Below, one piece after another: positions 8,398 through 17,122 of a stretch of DNA of 64,000 nucleotides (position 1 is the first letter of the stretch; every line of letters begins with the position of its first letter). Source of the stretch: Alphaproteobacteria bacterium (GTDB lineage Bacteria; Pseudomonadota; Alphaproteobacteria; Geminicoccales; Geminicoccaceae). Below the pieces are notes generated by a model. That model saw only the letters and a list, made by a program, of their open reading frames with translations, was not told the origin of the DNA and ran no database searches. The translations under genes were made by a program, and so were the position numbers. Location: positions 1-64,000 of the forward strand of contig JALUAG010000077.1 of assembly GCA_027045875.1 (NCBI GenBank), read 5' to 3'.

Positions 8398-9348
8398 TCA
8401 GACCGACCGGGCACCGTAGTAGAGGGTGACGGTGTGCCGCGCTTCGGCGAAGAACAGCCAGCGCTCGACCACCACCCCGAGAGACATCGAAAGGGCGGCC
8501 AGGAGAGAGGCCGGCAGCGCCGTGAGACGGTTCACGAACGGCAGGATGAGGCCGATCGCGAGGGGCAGTGCGAAGGTGCTCACCACCGTCACCCGCCGCA
8601 GCTTCGCCGCATGGCGGCGCCCGATGCGGAACGCCATCTCGCGGAGCAGATAGTTCGCCTCGCTGTGGGGCGGATCGAGGAGACGCACCGAGCCCGGCGG
8701 CCCGAGCCCGGTGGCGCTCTCGACCGTCGCCACCGGCGCCGCTCTGTCGGCCCGCCGCCAGGCGGCCGTCTGCACGAACCAGGCCGCGATCACCGCCGAG
8801 GGCATGCCGTGCAGGAGCGGCGTGGGCGGCGTCTCGCCGAACAGATAGAGGAGGAAGAGCAGCCAGGCGCCGCCGGTGATCAGCGCCAGCAGCAGATAGC
8901 CGGGCACCGTCCAGGGGCTGTGCCAGCGGGGAACCGCCCGCAGGCTGCGGTAGATCATGGCCGTGCAGAACACGGTGGTGGCGGCGCCGAGGGCGGTGAG
9001 CAGGGCCACGAGACGCCACGGACCGGAGAGGTCGCCGGCCACCGTCCAGCCGAGCGCCAGCAGCAGCGCCGGGAGGTAGGTCGCCACCGCCGCCACCGCC
9101 TCGCGCGACAGCCAGGACGACCGCCACTGGCTGAAGGCCCGCCAGGCCCGTTCCGGATGGCCGAGATGGAAGGCCGAGCTCACGAGGCCGAAGGTGACGA
9201 AGCCGAGGGCCAGGGCGAAGGCGGCGAGACCGAAGCCGCGGCTCGTGGGCAGCAGCCCGGCGGCGCCCCCGAGACCGAGCAGGAACAGGAGCCCGTAGCC
9301 GGCACCCGAACTCGTGGTGAAAAGAATGATCGAGAGGGCGGGGTGCAC
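8398..9348 (-). CDS. soeC: Membrane anchor subunit of molybdoenzyme, SoeC/DmsC-like
   Basis: This 316-residue protein has about eight hydrophobic helices and matches the DmsC/YnfH-type quinone-reactive anchor family. It would pass electrons between the FeS subunit and the quinone pool. The start is a GTG at 9348, four bases after the stop of the FeS subunit gene. Conserved features include an FHLGHPERAWRAF loop after the second helix, typical of these anchors. It is the third gene of a three-gene operon with the catalytic and ferredoxin-type subunits. Because the catalytic subunit lacks a Tat signal I call the complex SoeABC-like rather than DMSO reductase, so it would work on the cytoplasmic face of the membrane. 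Confidence 0.75.
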   Translation of the reverse strand: MHPALSIILFTTSSGAGYGLLFLLGLGGAAGLLPTSRGFGLAAFALALGFVTFGLVSSAFHLGHPERAWRAFSQWRSSWLSREAVAAVATYLPALLLALGWTVAGDLSGPWRLVALLTALGAATTVFCTAMIYRSLRAVPRWHSPWTVPGYLLLALITGGAWLLFLLYLFGETPPTPLLHGMPSAVIAAWFVQTAAWRRADRAAPVATVESATGLGPPGSVRLLDPPHSEANYLLREMAFRIGRRHAAKLRRVTVVSTFALPLAIGLILPFVNRLTALPASLLAALSMSLGVVVERWLFFAEARHTVTLYYGARSV

Positions 9349-9352
9349 GGCT

Positions 9353-10096
9353 TCAGCCCGACAGCAGGCGGTCGACCCAGGCGAGGAAACGCCCGGGGGT
9401 GTCCGTGGGCTCCGGCGCCTCCACCGCCGCGAGCGTCTCCCGCGGCCGGACGCGCGGCGGCAGATAGCGGGCGGTGGGGGCGGTGCCCATCTCCTCCATC
9501 ACCGCATAGCCACCCCGCTCGCGCACCAGCCGCGAGACCTCCGATGCGGGGTCGGCGAAGTCGCCGAAATGACGGGCCCCCGCCGGGCAGGTGAGCACGC
9601 AGGCGGGCACGCGGTCGACCTCCTCCAGCTCCTCGTTGTAGATGCGGTCGATGCACAGCGTGCATTTGCGCATCACCTGTGCGAGGGGATCCATCTCACG
9701 TGCCCCGTAGGGGCAGGCCCAGGCACAGAGACCGCAGCCCATGCACAGCTCCTCCTCGACCAGCACGATGCCGTCCTCGGCCCGCTTGTAGGAGGCCCCG
9801 GTGGGACAGACGGTGACGCAGGGCGCCTGCTCGCAGTGGTAGCAGTTCTTCGGGAAGTAGACGGTACGCCCCGCCTCCTCTTCGCCGGTCTCGAAGGCGT
9901 GCACCCGGTTGAGCCACGCCCCCTCCGGCCGGGCGCCGTAGGCGTCGCGGTCGGACAGCGGGCCGAAGCGCCCGCCCGTGTTCCATTCCTTGCAGTTGAC
10001 CGCGCAGGCGTGGCAGCCGACGCAGGTATCGAGGTCGATGAGCAGGGCGAGGCTCTTCCCGCCCGCCCGCTCGGCGGGAGTGGGCAGGCTCGTCAC
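9353..10096 (-). CDS. soeB: Four-cluster ferredoxin subunit of molybdoenzyme, SoeB/DmsB-like
   Basis: This 247-residue iron-sulfur subunit contains four cysteine quartets: CVGCHACAVNC near residue 20, CYHCEQAPCVTVCP near 76, CMGCGLCAWACP near 110, and the split CTLC with ACVLTCP near 135-160. This is the DmsB/PsrB/SoeB arrangement for four [4Fe-4S] clusters carrying electrons between the molybdenum subunit and the membrane anchor. The start is a GTG that overlaps the catalytic-subunit stop by four bases (GTGA). No signal peptide is present, as expected for this family. The C-terminal 50 residues are Pro- and Glu-rich and poorly conserved. Confidence 0.85.
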   Translation of the reverse strand: MTSLPTPAERAGGKSLALLIDLDTCVGCHACAVNCKEWNTGGRFGPLSDRDAYGARPEGAWLNRVHAFETGEEEAGRTVYFPKNCYHCEQAPCVTVCPTGASYKRAEDGIVLVEEELCMGCGLCAWACPYGAREMDPLAQVMRKCTLCIDRIYNEELEEVDRVPACVLTCPAGARHFGDFADPASEVSRLVRERGGYAVMEEMGTAPTARYLPPRVRPRETLAAVEAPEPTDTPGRFLAWVDRLLSG

Positions 10097-12984
10097 GGAC
10101 GGTCTCCCGGCACGCCGACGGTGTAGGCGAGATCGCGCGGCGGCGGCGGCAACCCGGTCGGTCGCCGCAGCGGCGGCAGCGGATCGGCCGCCCGTTCGCC
10201 GTCCGCCAGTCTCTCGATCCGCACCCGCAGATCGTGCCAGGCCGCCTGACCGGTGACCGGATCGGCATTGGGCCGGGCGAAGCCGTCCTCCCCCTCGGGC
10301 AGGTATTCCTCGATCAGCGGATTGAGGAGAAAGCCCCGGGTCGCCTCCGGCGCCGCGGGATCGAGGTTCCAGGCGCCGGCCCGCTTGCCGATGGCGTTCC
10401 AGGTCCACACCGTGCCGGGCTCCAGACCCTCCATCAGCCGCACGGTGGCGCGGACGCGCCCTCGCCTTCCCACCACCCACACCTCCTCGCCGTCGGCGAT
10501 CCCCAGTTCCTCGGCGGTGCGGCGGTTGACGTAGAGGGGATTGTGCCCGTGGATCTGCCGCAGCCAGGCGTTCTGGGAATGCCAGGCGTGGTAGTGGGCC
10601 ATGGGCCGCTGGGTGAAGGCGCGCAGCGGCAGCTCGGCCGACAGCGCGTCCTCGAAGGGGGGATACCAGAAGGGGAGCGGGTCGAAATGGCGGTCGATCC
10701 GCTGCCGGTGCCGCGGCGGCGGCACCACCGTTCCGTGGCCCCGGGCGGCGAGACGGAAGCGCTGCAGCGGTTCGCCGTAGAGCTGGAGGAAGACGGGCGC
10801 CGCCCTGCCGACGAACCCCATCTCCTTCGCCCAGGCGAGGTAGGCGGCGTTGGCGTAGCGGTAGTACCGCTGTTCGGGCGGCAGCTCGTGCCGCCAGAAG
10901 CAGCCGTTCTCGACGTAGCGCTCGAGCTGGTGCGGATTGACCGGACCGCGGCCGTGCCGGTCGCCTGCGGGGCCGCGCCAGCCGGCCAGCATGCCGATGC
11001 CCGGCGCCCGCTCGTGATGCACCATGTAGTCGCGATAGCCGCGCGGGTAGCGGGGCCGGCCGTCCCCGGTCACGCAGCCCGGAAGGCCGAGCCGCCGCCC
11101 GAGCTCCAGCAGCACGTCCTGGAAGGGCCGCACCTCCCGATCGGGCGCTACCACCGGCTGGCGAATGGCGTCGGCCGGTCCGTGGGCGCTCGAGATCGGC
11201 CGGTCGAGCAGGGAGATGCAGTCCCAGCGCTCGAGATAGGTGGTGTCGGGGAGGACCAGATCGGCATAGGCGGTCATCTCCGACCAGTAGGCGTCGGCGT
11301 AGATGATGCGCGGGATCCGGTAGGCGCCCGTCTCCGCGTCCCGGTCGGTGAGCATGGCCACCGTCTGGTCCGTGTTCATGGCCGAGTTCCAGGCCATGTT
11401 GGCCATGAACAGGAAGAGGGTGTCGATGGGATAGGGATCGCCCTGCCAGGCGTTGCGGATGACCAGATGCATCATGCCGTGGACGGCGAGCGGGGCCTCC
11501 CAGCTGAAGGCCTTGTCGATGCGCAGCGGTTCCCCGCGCTCGTCCACCAGCAGATCCTCGGGTATGACCGGAAAGCCCAGGGGCGGCCCCGGCAGCGGCG
11601 TCTCCGCCCGCACTTCGCCCGCCTTCCCGGCCGGCCGCACGGGCGGCGGGCAGGGCCGCGGAAAGGGCGGCCGGTAGAGGAAACCGCCGGGGCGGTCGAT
11701 CGCCCCCAGCAGCATCTGCAGCAGATGGATCGCCCGGCAGGTCTGGAAGCCGTTGCTGCGGGCCGAGATGCCGCGCATCGCGTGCATCGCCACCGGCCGC
11801 CCCTCCATCCGCTCGTGGCGGATCCCCCGCCAGTCGGTCCAGGGCACCTCGAGAGCGAGATCCGAATCGAAGGCGGCCGCCGCCAGCTCCGCCGCGATGC
11901 GGCGGATCCGCCCCGCGGCGATGCCGGTACGATCGGCCACCGCCTCGGGCGCGTGGGCGGGATCGAGGCAGCGCTCGACCATCAGGACGAAGGCCGGGAC
12001 CGCCCGACGGCCGTCCGCGAGTTCCGTCTCGCCGGTCAGGGCCGGCTCGGCGGCGGGATCCTCGGCGGGCAGGAGACCGCCGCGCCGGTCCCGCACCAGC
12101 GGCCGCCCCTCCTCGTCGCGGGCGAACAGTCCGTCCTCGGCGCCGCCGGGATCGCGGATCACGAGCCAGCCGGCGTTGGTGTAACGGGACAGAAAGTCGA
12201 GATCGACGCGGCGGCTGCGGAGGAGCTCGTGGGCCAGCGCCAGCGCCAGCAGGCCGTCGGTGCCGGGGCGGATGGGCAGCCATTCGTCGGCGATCGCCGA
12301 ATAGCCGGTGCGCACCGGATTGACCGAAAGGATGCGCGCACCGCGCTCTTTGAGCCGCGCGAGCCCGGCCTTGATGGGGTTGCTGTCGTGGTCCTCGGCC
12401 ACCCCCCAGAGCACGAGATAGCGGGCGTGCTCCCAGTCCGGTTCGCCGAATTCCCAGAAGCTGCCGCCGATGGTGTAGAGGCCGGCGGCGGCCATGTTGA
12501 CCGAACAGAAGCCGCCGTGGGCGGCGTAGTTGGGGGTGCCGAACTGGCTCGCCCACCAGCCGGTCAGGGCCTGGCTCTGGTCGCGGCCGGTGAAGAAGGC
12601 GAGCTTCCTCGGATCGCTGCGGCGGATCTCCGCCAGCCAGGAGGTGGCGATCGAAAGCGCCTCCTCCCAGTCGATCTCGCGGAACTCGCCGCTTCCCCGG
12701 GGGCCGGTACGCAGCAGCGGCGCCCGCAGTCGCGCCGGCGAATAGTGGTTCATGATGCCGGCCGAGCCCTTCGCGCACAGCACCCCGCGGTTCACCGGAT
12801 GGTCGCGATTGCCCTGGATGTAGCGGATGCGTCCGTTCTTCAGATGGACGCGGATGCCGCAGCGGCAGGCGCACATGTAGCAGGTGGTGGTCCGGATCTC
12901 GTCGCCGACGGGCTCGCTGTAGGCCGGATCGGGCTCGAGGCCGGCCGGCGGGCCGGATCCGAAGGCATGATCGCCGCGCGTCAT
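10093..12984 (-). CDS. soeA: Cytoplasmic molybdopterin oxidoreductase, probable sulfite dehydrogenase SoeA
   Basis: This 963-residue enzyme belongs to the DMSO reductase family. The N-terminal [4Fe-4S] motif is C35-x2-C38-x3-C42-x27-C70, and a GGFCSVN segment puts a candidate molybdenum-ligating cysteine near 160. A molybdopterin-binding C-terminal domain (QNAWLRQIHGHNPLYVN) closes the protein. There is no twin-arginine signal, so the enzyme should stay in the cytoplasm. This fits SoeA, the quinone-linked sulfite-oxidising enzyme, better than periplasmic DMSO or polysulfide reductases. I prefer the ATG at 12984 because GGGAGG stands four bases before it; a longer form from 13011 lacks a site. 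Thiosulfate or polysulfide reductase remains possible. Confidence 0.75.
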   Translation of the reverse strand: MTRGDHAFGSGPPAGLEPDPAYSEPVGDEIRTTTCYMCACRCGIRVHLKNGRIRYIQGNRDHPVNRGVLCAKGSAGIMNHYSPARLRAPLLRTGPRGSGEFREIDWEEALSIATSWLAEIRRSDPRKLAFFTGRDQSQALTGWWASQFGTPNYAAHGGFCSVNMAAAGLYTIGGSFWEFGEPDWEHARYLVLWGVAEDHDSNPIKAGLARLKERGARILSVNPVRTGYSAIADEWLPIRPGTDGLLALALAHELLRSRRVDLDFLSRYTNAGWLVIRDPGGAEDGLFARDEEGRPLVRDRRGGLLPAEDPAAEPALTGETELADGRRAVPAFVLMVERCLDPAHAPEAVADRTGIAAGRIRRIAAELAAAAFDSDLALEVPWTDWRGIRHERMEGRPVAMHAMRGISARSNGFQTCRAIHLLQMLLGAIDRPGGFLYRPPFPRPCPPPVRPAGKAGEVRAETPLPGPPLGFPVIPEDLLVDERGEPLRIDKAFSWEAPLAVHGMMHLVIRNAWQGDPYPIDTLFLFMANMAWNSAMNTDQTVAMLTDRDAETGAYRIPRIIYADAYWSEMTAYADLVLPDTTYLERWDCISLLDRPISSAHGPADAIRQPVVAPDREVRPFQDVLLELGRRLGLPGCVTGDGRPRYPRGYRDYMVHHERAPGIGMLAGWRGPAGDRHGRGPVNPHQLERYVENGCFWRHELPPEQRYYRYANAAYLAWAKEMGFVGRAAPVFLQLYGEPLQRFRLAARGHGTVVPPPRHRQRIDRHFDPLPFWYPPFEDALSAELPLRAFTQRPMAHYHAWHSQNAWLRQIHGHNPLYVNRRTAEELGIADGEEVWVVGRRGRVRATVRLMEGLEPGTVWTWNAIGKRAGAWNLDPAAPEATRGFLLNPLIEEYLPEGEDGFARPNADPVTGQAAWHDLRVRIERLADGERAADPLPPLRRPTGLPPPPRDLAYTVGVPGDRP

Positions 12985-13214
12985 TCCGCCTCCCGAGAGT
13001 GACCAGCGCATCCCGGACGGCCCGGCCTCATGCCACGTTCCGCACCGCCCGTCGCCGATCTAGCACGGCCGAGGCGGGTTTCGCCAGCATCGGCGCCGCG
13101 GACCGGCCGACAGGGACGGCGCGGGCACCCCACCCCCGCGGCGGGAGGCTCCGGCTGCGCGCAGTGTCGCTTCCACACCGACGGGAGCCGGCGCGGCGAG
13201 CCGGCCCCCGCTGC

Positions 13215-14300
13215 TCATGCGCAGACGACGCGGTTGCGGCCGCCGTTCTTGGCCTCGTAGAGGGCTTCGTCGGCGCGGCGGATCATGTCCTCGATCGCCT
13301 CGCCCGGTCGGCGGGCCACCAGCCCGAAACTCGCCGTGACCCGCAGGGTCTCCTCGTCGGAAAGCTCCACGCCGTCTTCCTCGAGCCTTTCCCGGATCCG
13401 CGACGCCACGGCGTGGGCCGCATCCCGTTCGCAGTTGGGAAAGGCGATCGCGAATTCCTCGCCGCCGTAGCGCGCGGCGATGTCGTAGCGGCGGAGGTTC
13501 GCCTGGATGATGCGGCCGACGTGACGGAGAACCTCGTCGCCGGCCATGTGGCCGTGCCGGTCGTTGACCTGCTTGAAGTGATCGATGTCCATCAGGAGGA
13601 AGGCGAGCGGCCGATCGAAGCGATCCGCCTCCGCCGTCTCCTCCTCGAGACGGGTGAGCAGAAAGCGGCGGTTGGGCAGGCCGGTCAGCACGTCCGTGTT
13701 GGCCATCATCTCCAGCTCGCGATGCGCGTCCTCGAGGCGCCCCTGCGAGGTGATCTGGCGGATGACCAGGGAAACGATGTCGGCCACGCTGCGCAGGAAC
13801 ATCACCTCCGCCTCGCTGCGCGGATGGCCCTGCGGAAGGTAGAGCACCATCACGCCGAGGACCGTCTCGCCCCACAGGATCGGGACGTTGTAGTGGCCGT
13901 GGGGCGGCATGCCCGGAAACCGGTTCTCGTGGCGCCCGTCGATGCAGGAGGCGTACTGGACCGCCCGGCTCGCCGCGGCGCGGCCGCAGAGACACCGTCC
14001 GAACGGCACCCGCGCGCAGATCGTACGCAAGGGCGGATCGAGGCCGCGATCGACGACGAGTTCGAGGGTCCGGCCGTCGGCGCCCGTGAGGAAGATGCCG
14101 CCTCTGGGTTCGATCGACAGCCAGCTCACCTGCAGCACGATGTCGAGACATTCCTCCAGTGCCGGGACGAGATCGCTTCTCCCGGCGAGCCGGCGGAGGA
14201 GCGCGTTGAGAGCCCGTTCGTTCTCCAGGGCCTGGGTGACGTCTTCCTTGTACATGGCGGAATGAACCGTCCCGAACGTCCTTCGCAGCGCTGCGCGCAC
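13215..14300 (-). CDS. GAF-GGDEF diguanylate cyclase
   Basis: This 361-residue protein joins an N-terminal GAF sensor domain (about 30-180) to a C-terminal GGDEF domain (about 200-355). The active-site motif is GGEEF, and an RRYD segment at the correct distance before it is a product-inhibition I-site, so it should make cyclic di-GMP and be feedback controlled. No membrane segment is visible. The start is uncertain: the GTG at 14300 has a weak AGGGG five bases before it, while an ATG at 14255 (MYKEDVTQ) would remove 15 atypical residues. A CCTTAA-N8-TTAAGG palindrome lies just upstream. The GAF contains several cysteines (CARVPFGRCLCGRA), perhaps for redox or metal sensing. Confidence 0.85.
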   Translation of the reverse strand: MRAALRRTFGTVHSAMYKEDVTQALENERALNALLRRLAGRSDLVPALEECLDIVLQVSWLSIEPRGGIFLTGADGRTLELVVDRGLDPPLRTICARVPFGRCLCGRAAASRAVQYASCIDGRHENRFPGMPPHGHYNVPILWGETVLGVMVLYLPQGHPRSEAEVMFLRSVADIVSLVIRQITSQGRLEDAHRELEMMANTDVLTGLPNRRFLLTRLEEETAEADRFDRPLAFLLMDIDHFKQVNDRHGHMAGDEVLRHVGRIIQANLRRYDIAARYGGEEFAIAFPNCERDAAHAVASRIRERLEEDGVELSDEETLRVTASFGLVARRPGEAIEDMIRRADEALYEAKNGGRNRVVCA

Positions 14301-14321
14301 GAGGCCCCTATGGCACCGAAA

Positions 14322-14341
14322 CCTTAAGGAGCCGTTTAAGG
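14322..14341. promoter_or_regulatory. Palindrome CCTTAA-N8-TTAAGG upstream of GAF-GGDEF gene
   Basis: A perfect 6-bp inverted repeat with an 8-base spacer lies 22 bases upstream of the GTG start of the diguanylate cyclase gene, in one of the few AT-containing spots of the region. The half sites contain TTAA as in CtrA boxes, but the spacing is 8 rather than 7. It may be an operator or part of the promoter. Confidence 0.35.
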
Positions 14342-14396
14342 CGAGCGCGCGGTTCGCGGCGGGACCGTCCCCGGCCCGCCGGGACGGCGGCGGGCT

Positions 14397-16136
14397 TCAG
14401 CCGGCGCCGCCGAACGCCGGCGTCGGTTCGTCCACCATGCGGATGAAGGCCGTCGGGCATTCCGCCGCGCACAATCCGCAACCCTTGCAGAAGTCGTAGT
14501 CGAAGACGTAGCAGGAGCCGTCCTCGGTCGGCTCCTCGGTCTTCAGCACGGCGAAATCGGGACAGAGGTTCCAGCAGTTGTCGCAGGCGAGACAGTTGCC
14601 GCAGGAAAAGCAGCGCTGCACCTCCCGCTCGAGAGCGGCCGCATCGAGCCCGGGCTCGATCTCCTTCTCGTCGCGGATCCGTTCCGCGACCGGCCGCAGC
14701 GGCGGCTCCTGTCGCGGAGCGTGGTCGAAATAGTAGAGCTGCAGCGCCTCCACCGACACCGCCTCGGCATCTTCCTCGGGCAGTGCCGCGATCCGGTGCA
14801 GATGCAGCAGCACCGCCATCGCGGCGCGCCGGCCGTCGCCGACGGCGGCGCTGACGCTGCCGCCCCGACCGCTCGCGTCGCCGGCGGTGAACAGCCCCGG
14901 CCGTCCCTCGATGCGTCCGAAACGGTCGCTCGCCAGATAGTCCCGCCACCTGGGCAGCATCTCGATGCCCTCGTGGTCGACGATCTCGCCCGTGGCCGGG
15001 ATCACCACATCGGCCTCGATCACCCGCTCGGTACCCTCGAAGGTGACCCGCTTCGTACGGCCCCGCTCGTCCTTGAAGGCGCGGATCGCCGCGAGCTCCA
15101 CCGCCTTCAGGCGGGCGCCGCGGATGATGAGCCGGGCCGGCGTCGTGTGCGGATGGACGACCACGCCTTCCTCGATCGCCTGCTGCACCTCGCGCGGAAA
15201 GGCCTGCATGTGGTCTTCGGGCCCGATCGCGTCGGCGGCACCCGGCAGCGCCCGCGTGGTCACCAGATGGACCTCCCTGGCGCCGGCCCGGATGGCCATG
15301 CGGGCGACGTCGACGGCGGTGTTGCCGCCCCCGTGGACGACCACGATCTTGCCTTCGAGGGGCGCCGCGCCGACGTCGATCCATTCCTCTAGCAGGGCGA
15401 GGCCGTAGCGGAGATCGCCGGGCGCGGCGCCGTCCACCGACCAGGGACGCGGTTTCTGCAGCCCCACCGCCAGCACCACCGCGGCGTACTCCTGTTCGAG
15501 CTCGTTCAGGAACAGGTCGCGCCCGAGCTTCATCTGGCCGCGGAAGGTGATGCCGGCGTCGAACAGCCGTTCGAGCTCGCCGTCGAGCACCTGGCGGGGC
15601 AGCCGGTAGAGGGGGATCGCGGTGCGCAGGAGACCGCCGGCCAAGGGGTAGCGGTCGAACAGCACCGGCTTGACGCCGGCCCGACGCAGATGCCAGGCGG
15701 CGGCAAGACCGGCCGGCCCGGCGCCCACGATCGCCACCTCGGGGGCCTCTTCGGCGAGCGGCGGCATCTCGAGACGCCAGCCCCTGGCGTTGGCCATGTC
15801 GCCCAGGAAACGCTCGATGGCGTGGATGTTGAGCGGCTCGTCGAAGCGGCCGCGATTGCAGCCTTCCTCGCAGGGATGCGGACAGATCCGGCCGGTGACG
15901 GCGGGCAGCGGGTTGAAGGCGGCGATGGTCGCCCAGGCCCCTTCGAGATCGCCTTCCTGGACCTTCTGGATGTAGGCCTGGGCATCCTCGCCGGCCGGAC
16001 AGTGGATGTGACAGGGCGCCGGTCGGTGGTCGTGGACCGGCCGCAGCTCGCGCCAGCTCCCGACCTCGTAGTCGAGGGAGCTGCCCGGCAGGGCGGCCGC
16101 CGCGCGGGCGAGCGAAGCGGGATCGTAACCGTTCAT
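14397..16136 (-). CDS. GltD-like FAD/NAD(P) oxidoreductase fused to 2[4Fe-4S] ferredoxin
   Basis: This 579-residue protein resembles the small subunit of glutamate synthase. It has an N-terminal Fe-S segment (PCHIHCPAGED, then CPHPCEEGCNRG around 85-95), an FAD site VAIVGAGPAGLAAAW near 130-145 and an NAD(P) site VVVHGGGNTAVDVAR near 275-290. The C-terminal 90 residues form a two-cluster ferredoxin (CFSCGNCLACDNCWNLCPD and CKGCGLCAAECP). It is the last gene of the 2-oxoacid:ferredoxin oxidoreductase operon and starts with an ATG overlapping the beta-subunit stop. It would therefore pass electrons between the oxidoreductase and NAD(P)H. The closest known design I recall is phenylglyoxylate dehydrogenase, where comparable PadH and PadE are separate. 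Confidence 0.8.
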   Translation of the reverse strand: MNGYDPASLARAAAALPGSSLDYEVGSWRELRPVHDHRPAPCHIHCPAGEDAQAYIQKVQEGDLEGAWATIAAFNPLPAVTGRICPHPCEEGCNRGRFDEPLNIHAIERFLGDMANARGWRLEMPPLAEEAPEVAIVGAGPAGLAAAWHLRRAGVKPVLFDRYPLAGGLLRTAIPLYRLPRQVLDGELERLFDAGITFRGQMKLGRDLFLNELEQEYAAVVLAVGLQKPRPWSVDGAAPGDLRYGLALLEEWIDVGAAPLEGKIVVVHGGGNTAVDVARMAIRAGAREVHLVTTRALPGAADAIGPEDHMQAFPREVQQAIEEGVVVHPHTTPARLIIRGARLKAVELAAIRAFKDERGRTKRVTFEGTERVIEADVVIPATGEIVDHEGIEMLPRWRDYLASDRFGRIEGRPGLFTAGDASGRGGSVSAAVGDGRRAAMAVLLHLHRIAALPEEDAEAVSVEALQLYYFDHAPRQEPPLRPVAERIRDEKEIEPGLDAAALEREVQRCFSCGNCLACDNCWNLCPDFAVLKTEEPTEDGSCYVFDYDFCKGCGLCAAECPTAFIRMVDEPTPAFGGAG

Positions 16137-17122
16137 CGGATCGCCCCTCCCCTGCGCACCAGGGCCGCCGTCACGCTGTCGCGCACATCGCCCTCGCGCG
16201 CCAGCAGCCCGTAGGTCTCGATGTTGTGGTCGGCGAGCGCCTGGAGATGCTCCCGTTCCTGGACCGCCACCGGATCGTCGCCCAGGAGATGCCGGAACCG
16301 GCCCTGCAGGCGCAGATAGTCCGTGACCGGCCTCTTCTCCCGGATCGGCAGCACCGACACCAGCTTGCCGCGCTCGAGCTCGACGATCGGCGTGAGGCCG
16401 GTCTCCACACCGGCCCGGGCGACCTTGATGGTGAGCTCGGGTGCATGCACCCAGCCCAGCGGACAGGGGGCGTGGATCATGAGGAAGGTGGGGCCCTCGA
16501 TGGCCATGGCGCGACGCACCTTGGCCTTGATGTCGCCCGGATAGGCCACCGTGGCGGTGGCCGCGTAGGGCAGATGGTGGGCGGCGATGATCGCCAGCAG
16601 GTCCTTCTTGAGATGTCGCTTGCCCGGCCGCATCCGGCCCGCCGGCGAGGTGGTGGTGGCGGCGGCGTGGGGCGTCGAGCTCGAGCGCTGCACGCCGGTG
16701 TTCATGTAGGCCTCGTTGTCGAAGCACACATAGAGCACGTTGTGACCGCGCTCGATCATCCCGGAAAGGGTCTGAAAGCCGATGTCGAAGGTGCCGCCGT
16801 CGCCGGCGAAGGCCAGCATCTTGGTGGGACGGCCCTGCTGCTTGAGCGCCGTCTCGATCCCCGCGGCCAGGGCCGCCGCGTTCTCGAACAGCGAATGGAT
16901 CCAGGGAACCCGCCAGGCGGTCTGCGGCCACGGGGTGGAGAACACCTCGAGGCAGCCGGTGGCGTTGGCCACGATCACATCCGGCCCGGCCGCCTCGGTG
17001 ACGATGTGGGCGGCCAGCGACTGGCCGCATCCCTGACAGGCGCGGTGTCCGGGATCCATGCCGGTGAAGCGCGGTTGACGACGGCGCAGTTCGCGCAGAT
17101 CGAGGACCGTGGTCTTGCTCAT
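16133..17122 (-). CDS. 2-oxoacid:ferredoxin oxidoreductase, beta (TPP) subunit
   Basis: This 329-residue protein is the thiamine-diphosphate-binding subunit of a pyruvate-type ferredoxin oxidoreductase. It shows an HRACQGCG cysteine motif near residues 26-33, the NATGC segment near 53, the TPP motif GDGGTFDIGFQT near 107-118 and NEAYMNTGVQRS near 136. It would decarboxylate a 2-oxoacid and transfer the acyl group to CoA with its alpha and gamma partners. It overlaps both neighbours by four bases (ATGA). The family covers pyruvate, 2-oxoisovalerate and aromatic 2-oxoacids, so the symbol is left open. Confidence 0.85.
   Translation of the reverse strand: MSKTTVLDLRELRRRQPRFTGMDPGHRACQGCGQSLAAHIVTEAAGPDVIVANATGCLEVFSTPWPQTAWRVPWIHSLFENAAALAAGIETALKQQGRPTKMLAFAGDGGTFDIGFQTLSGMIERGHNVLYVCFDNEAYMNTGVQRSSSTPHAAATTTSPAGRMRPGKRHLKKDLLAIIAAHHLPYAATATVAYPGDIKAKVRRAMAIEGPTFLMIHAPCPLGWVHAPELTIKVARAGVETGLTPIVELERGKLVSVLPIREKRPVTDYLRLQGRFRHLLGDDPVAVQEREHLQALADHNIETYGLLAREGDVRDSVTAALVRRGGAIR

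Noticed and set aside
10234-13002. Very long open frame antisense to soeA
   Set aside because: Composition and lack of family motifs show a shadow of the GC-rich coding strand; the same holds for long frames antisense to cobN, the debranching gene, the DHA Enzyme I and the TRAP permeases.
14322-14341. Second CtrA box
   Set aside because: The two TTAA elements are separated by 8, not 7, bases on both strands; kept only as a palindrome.
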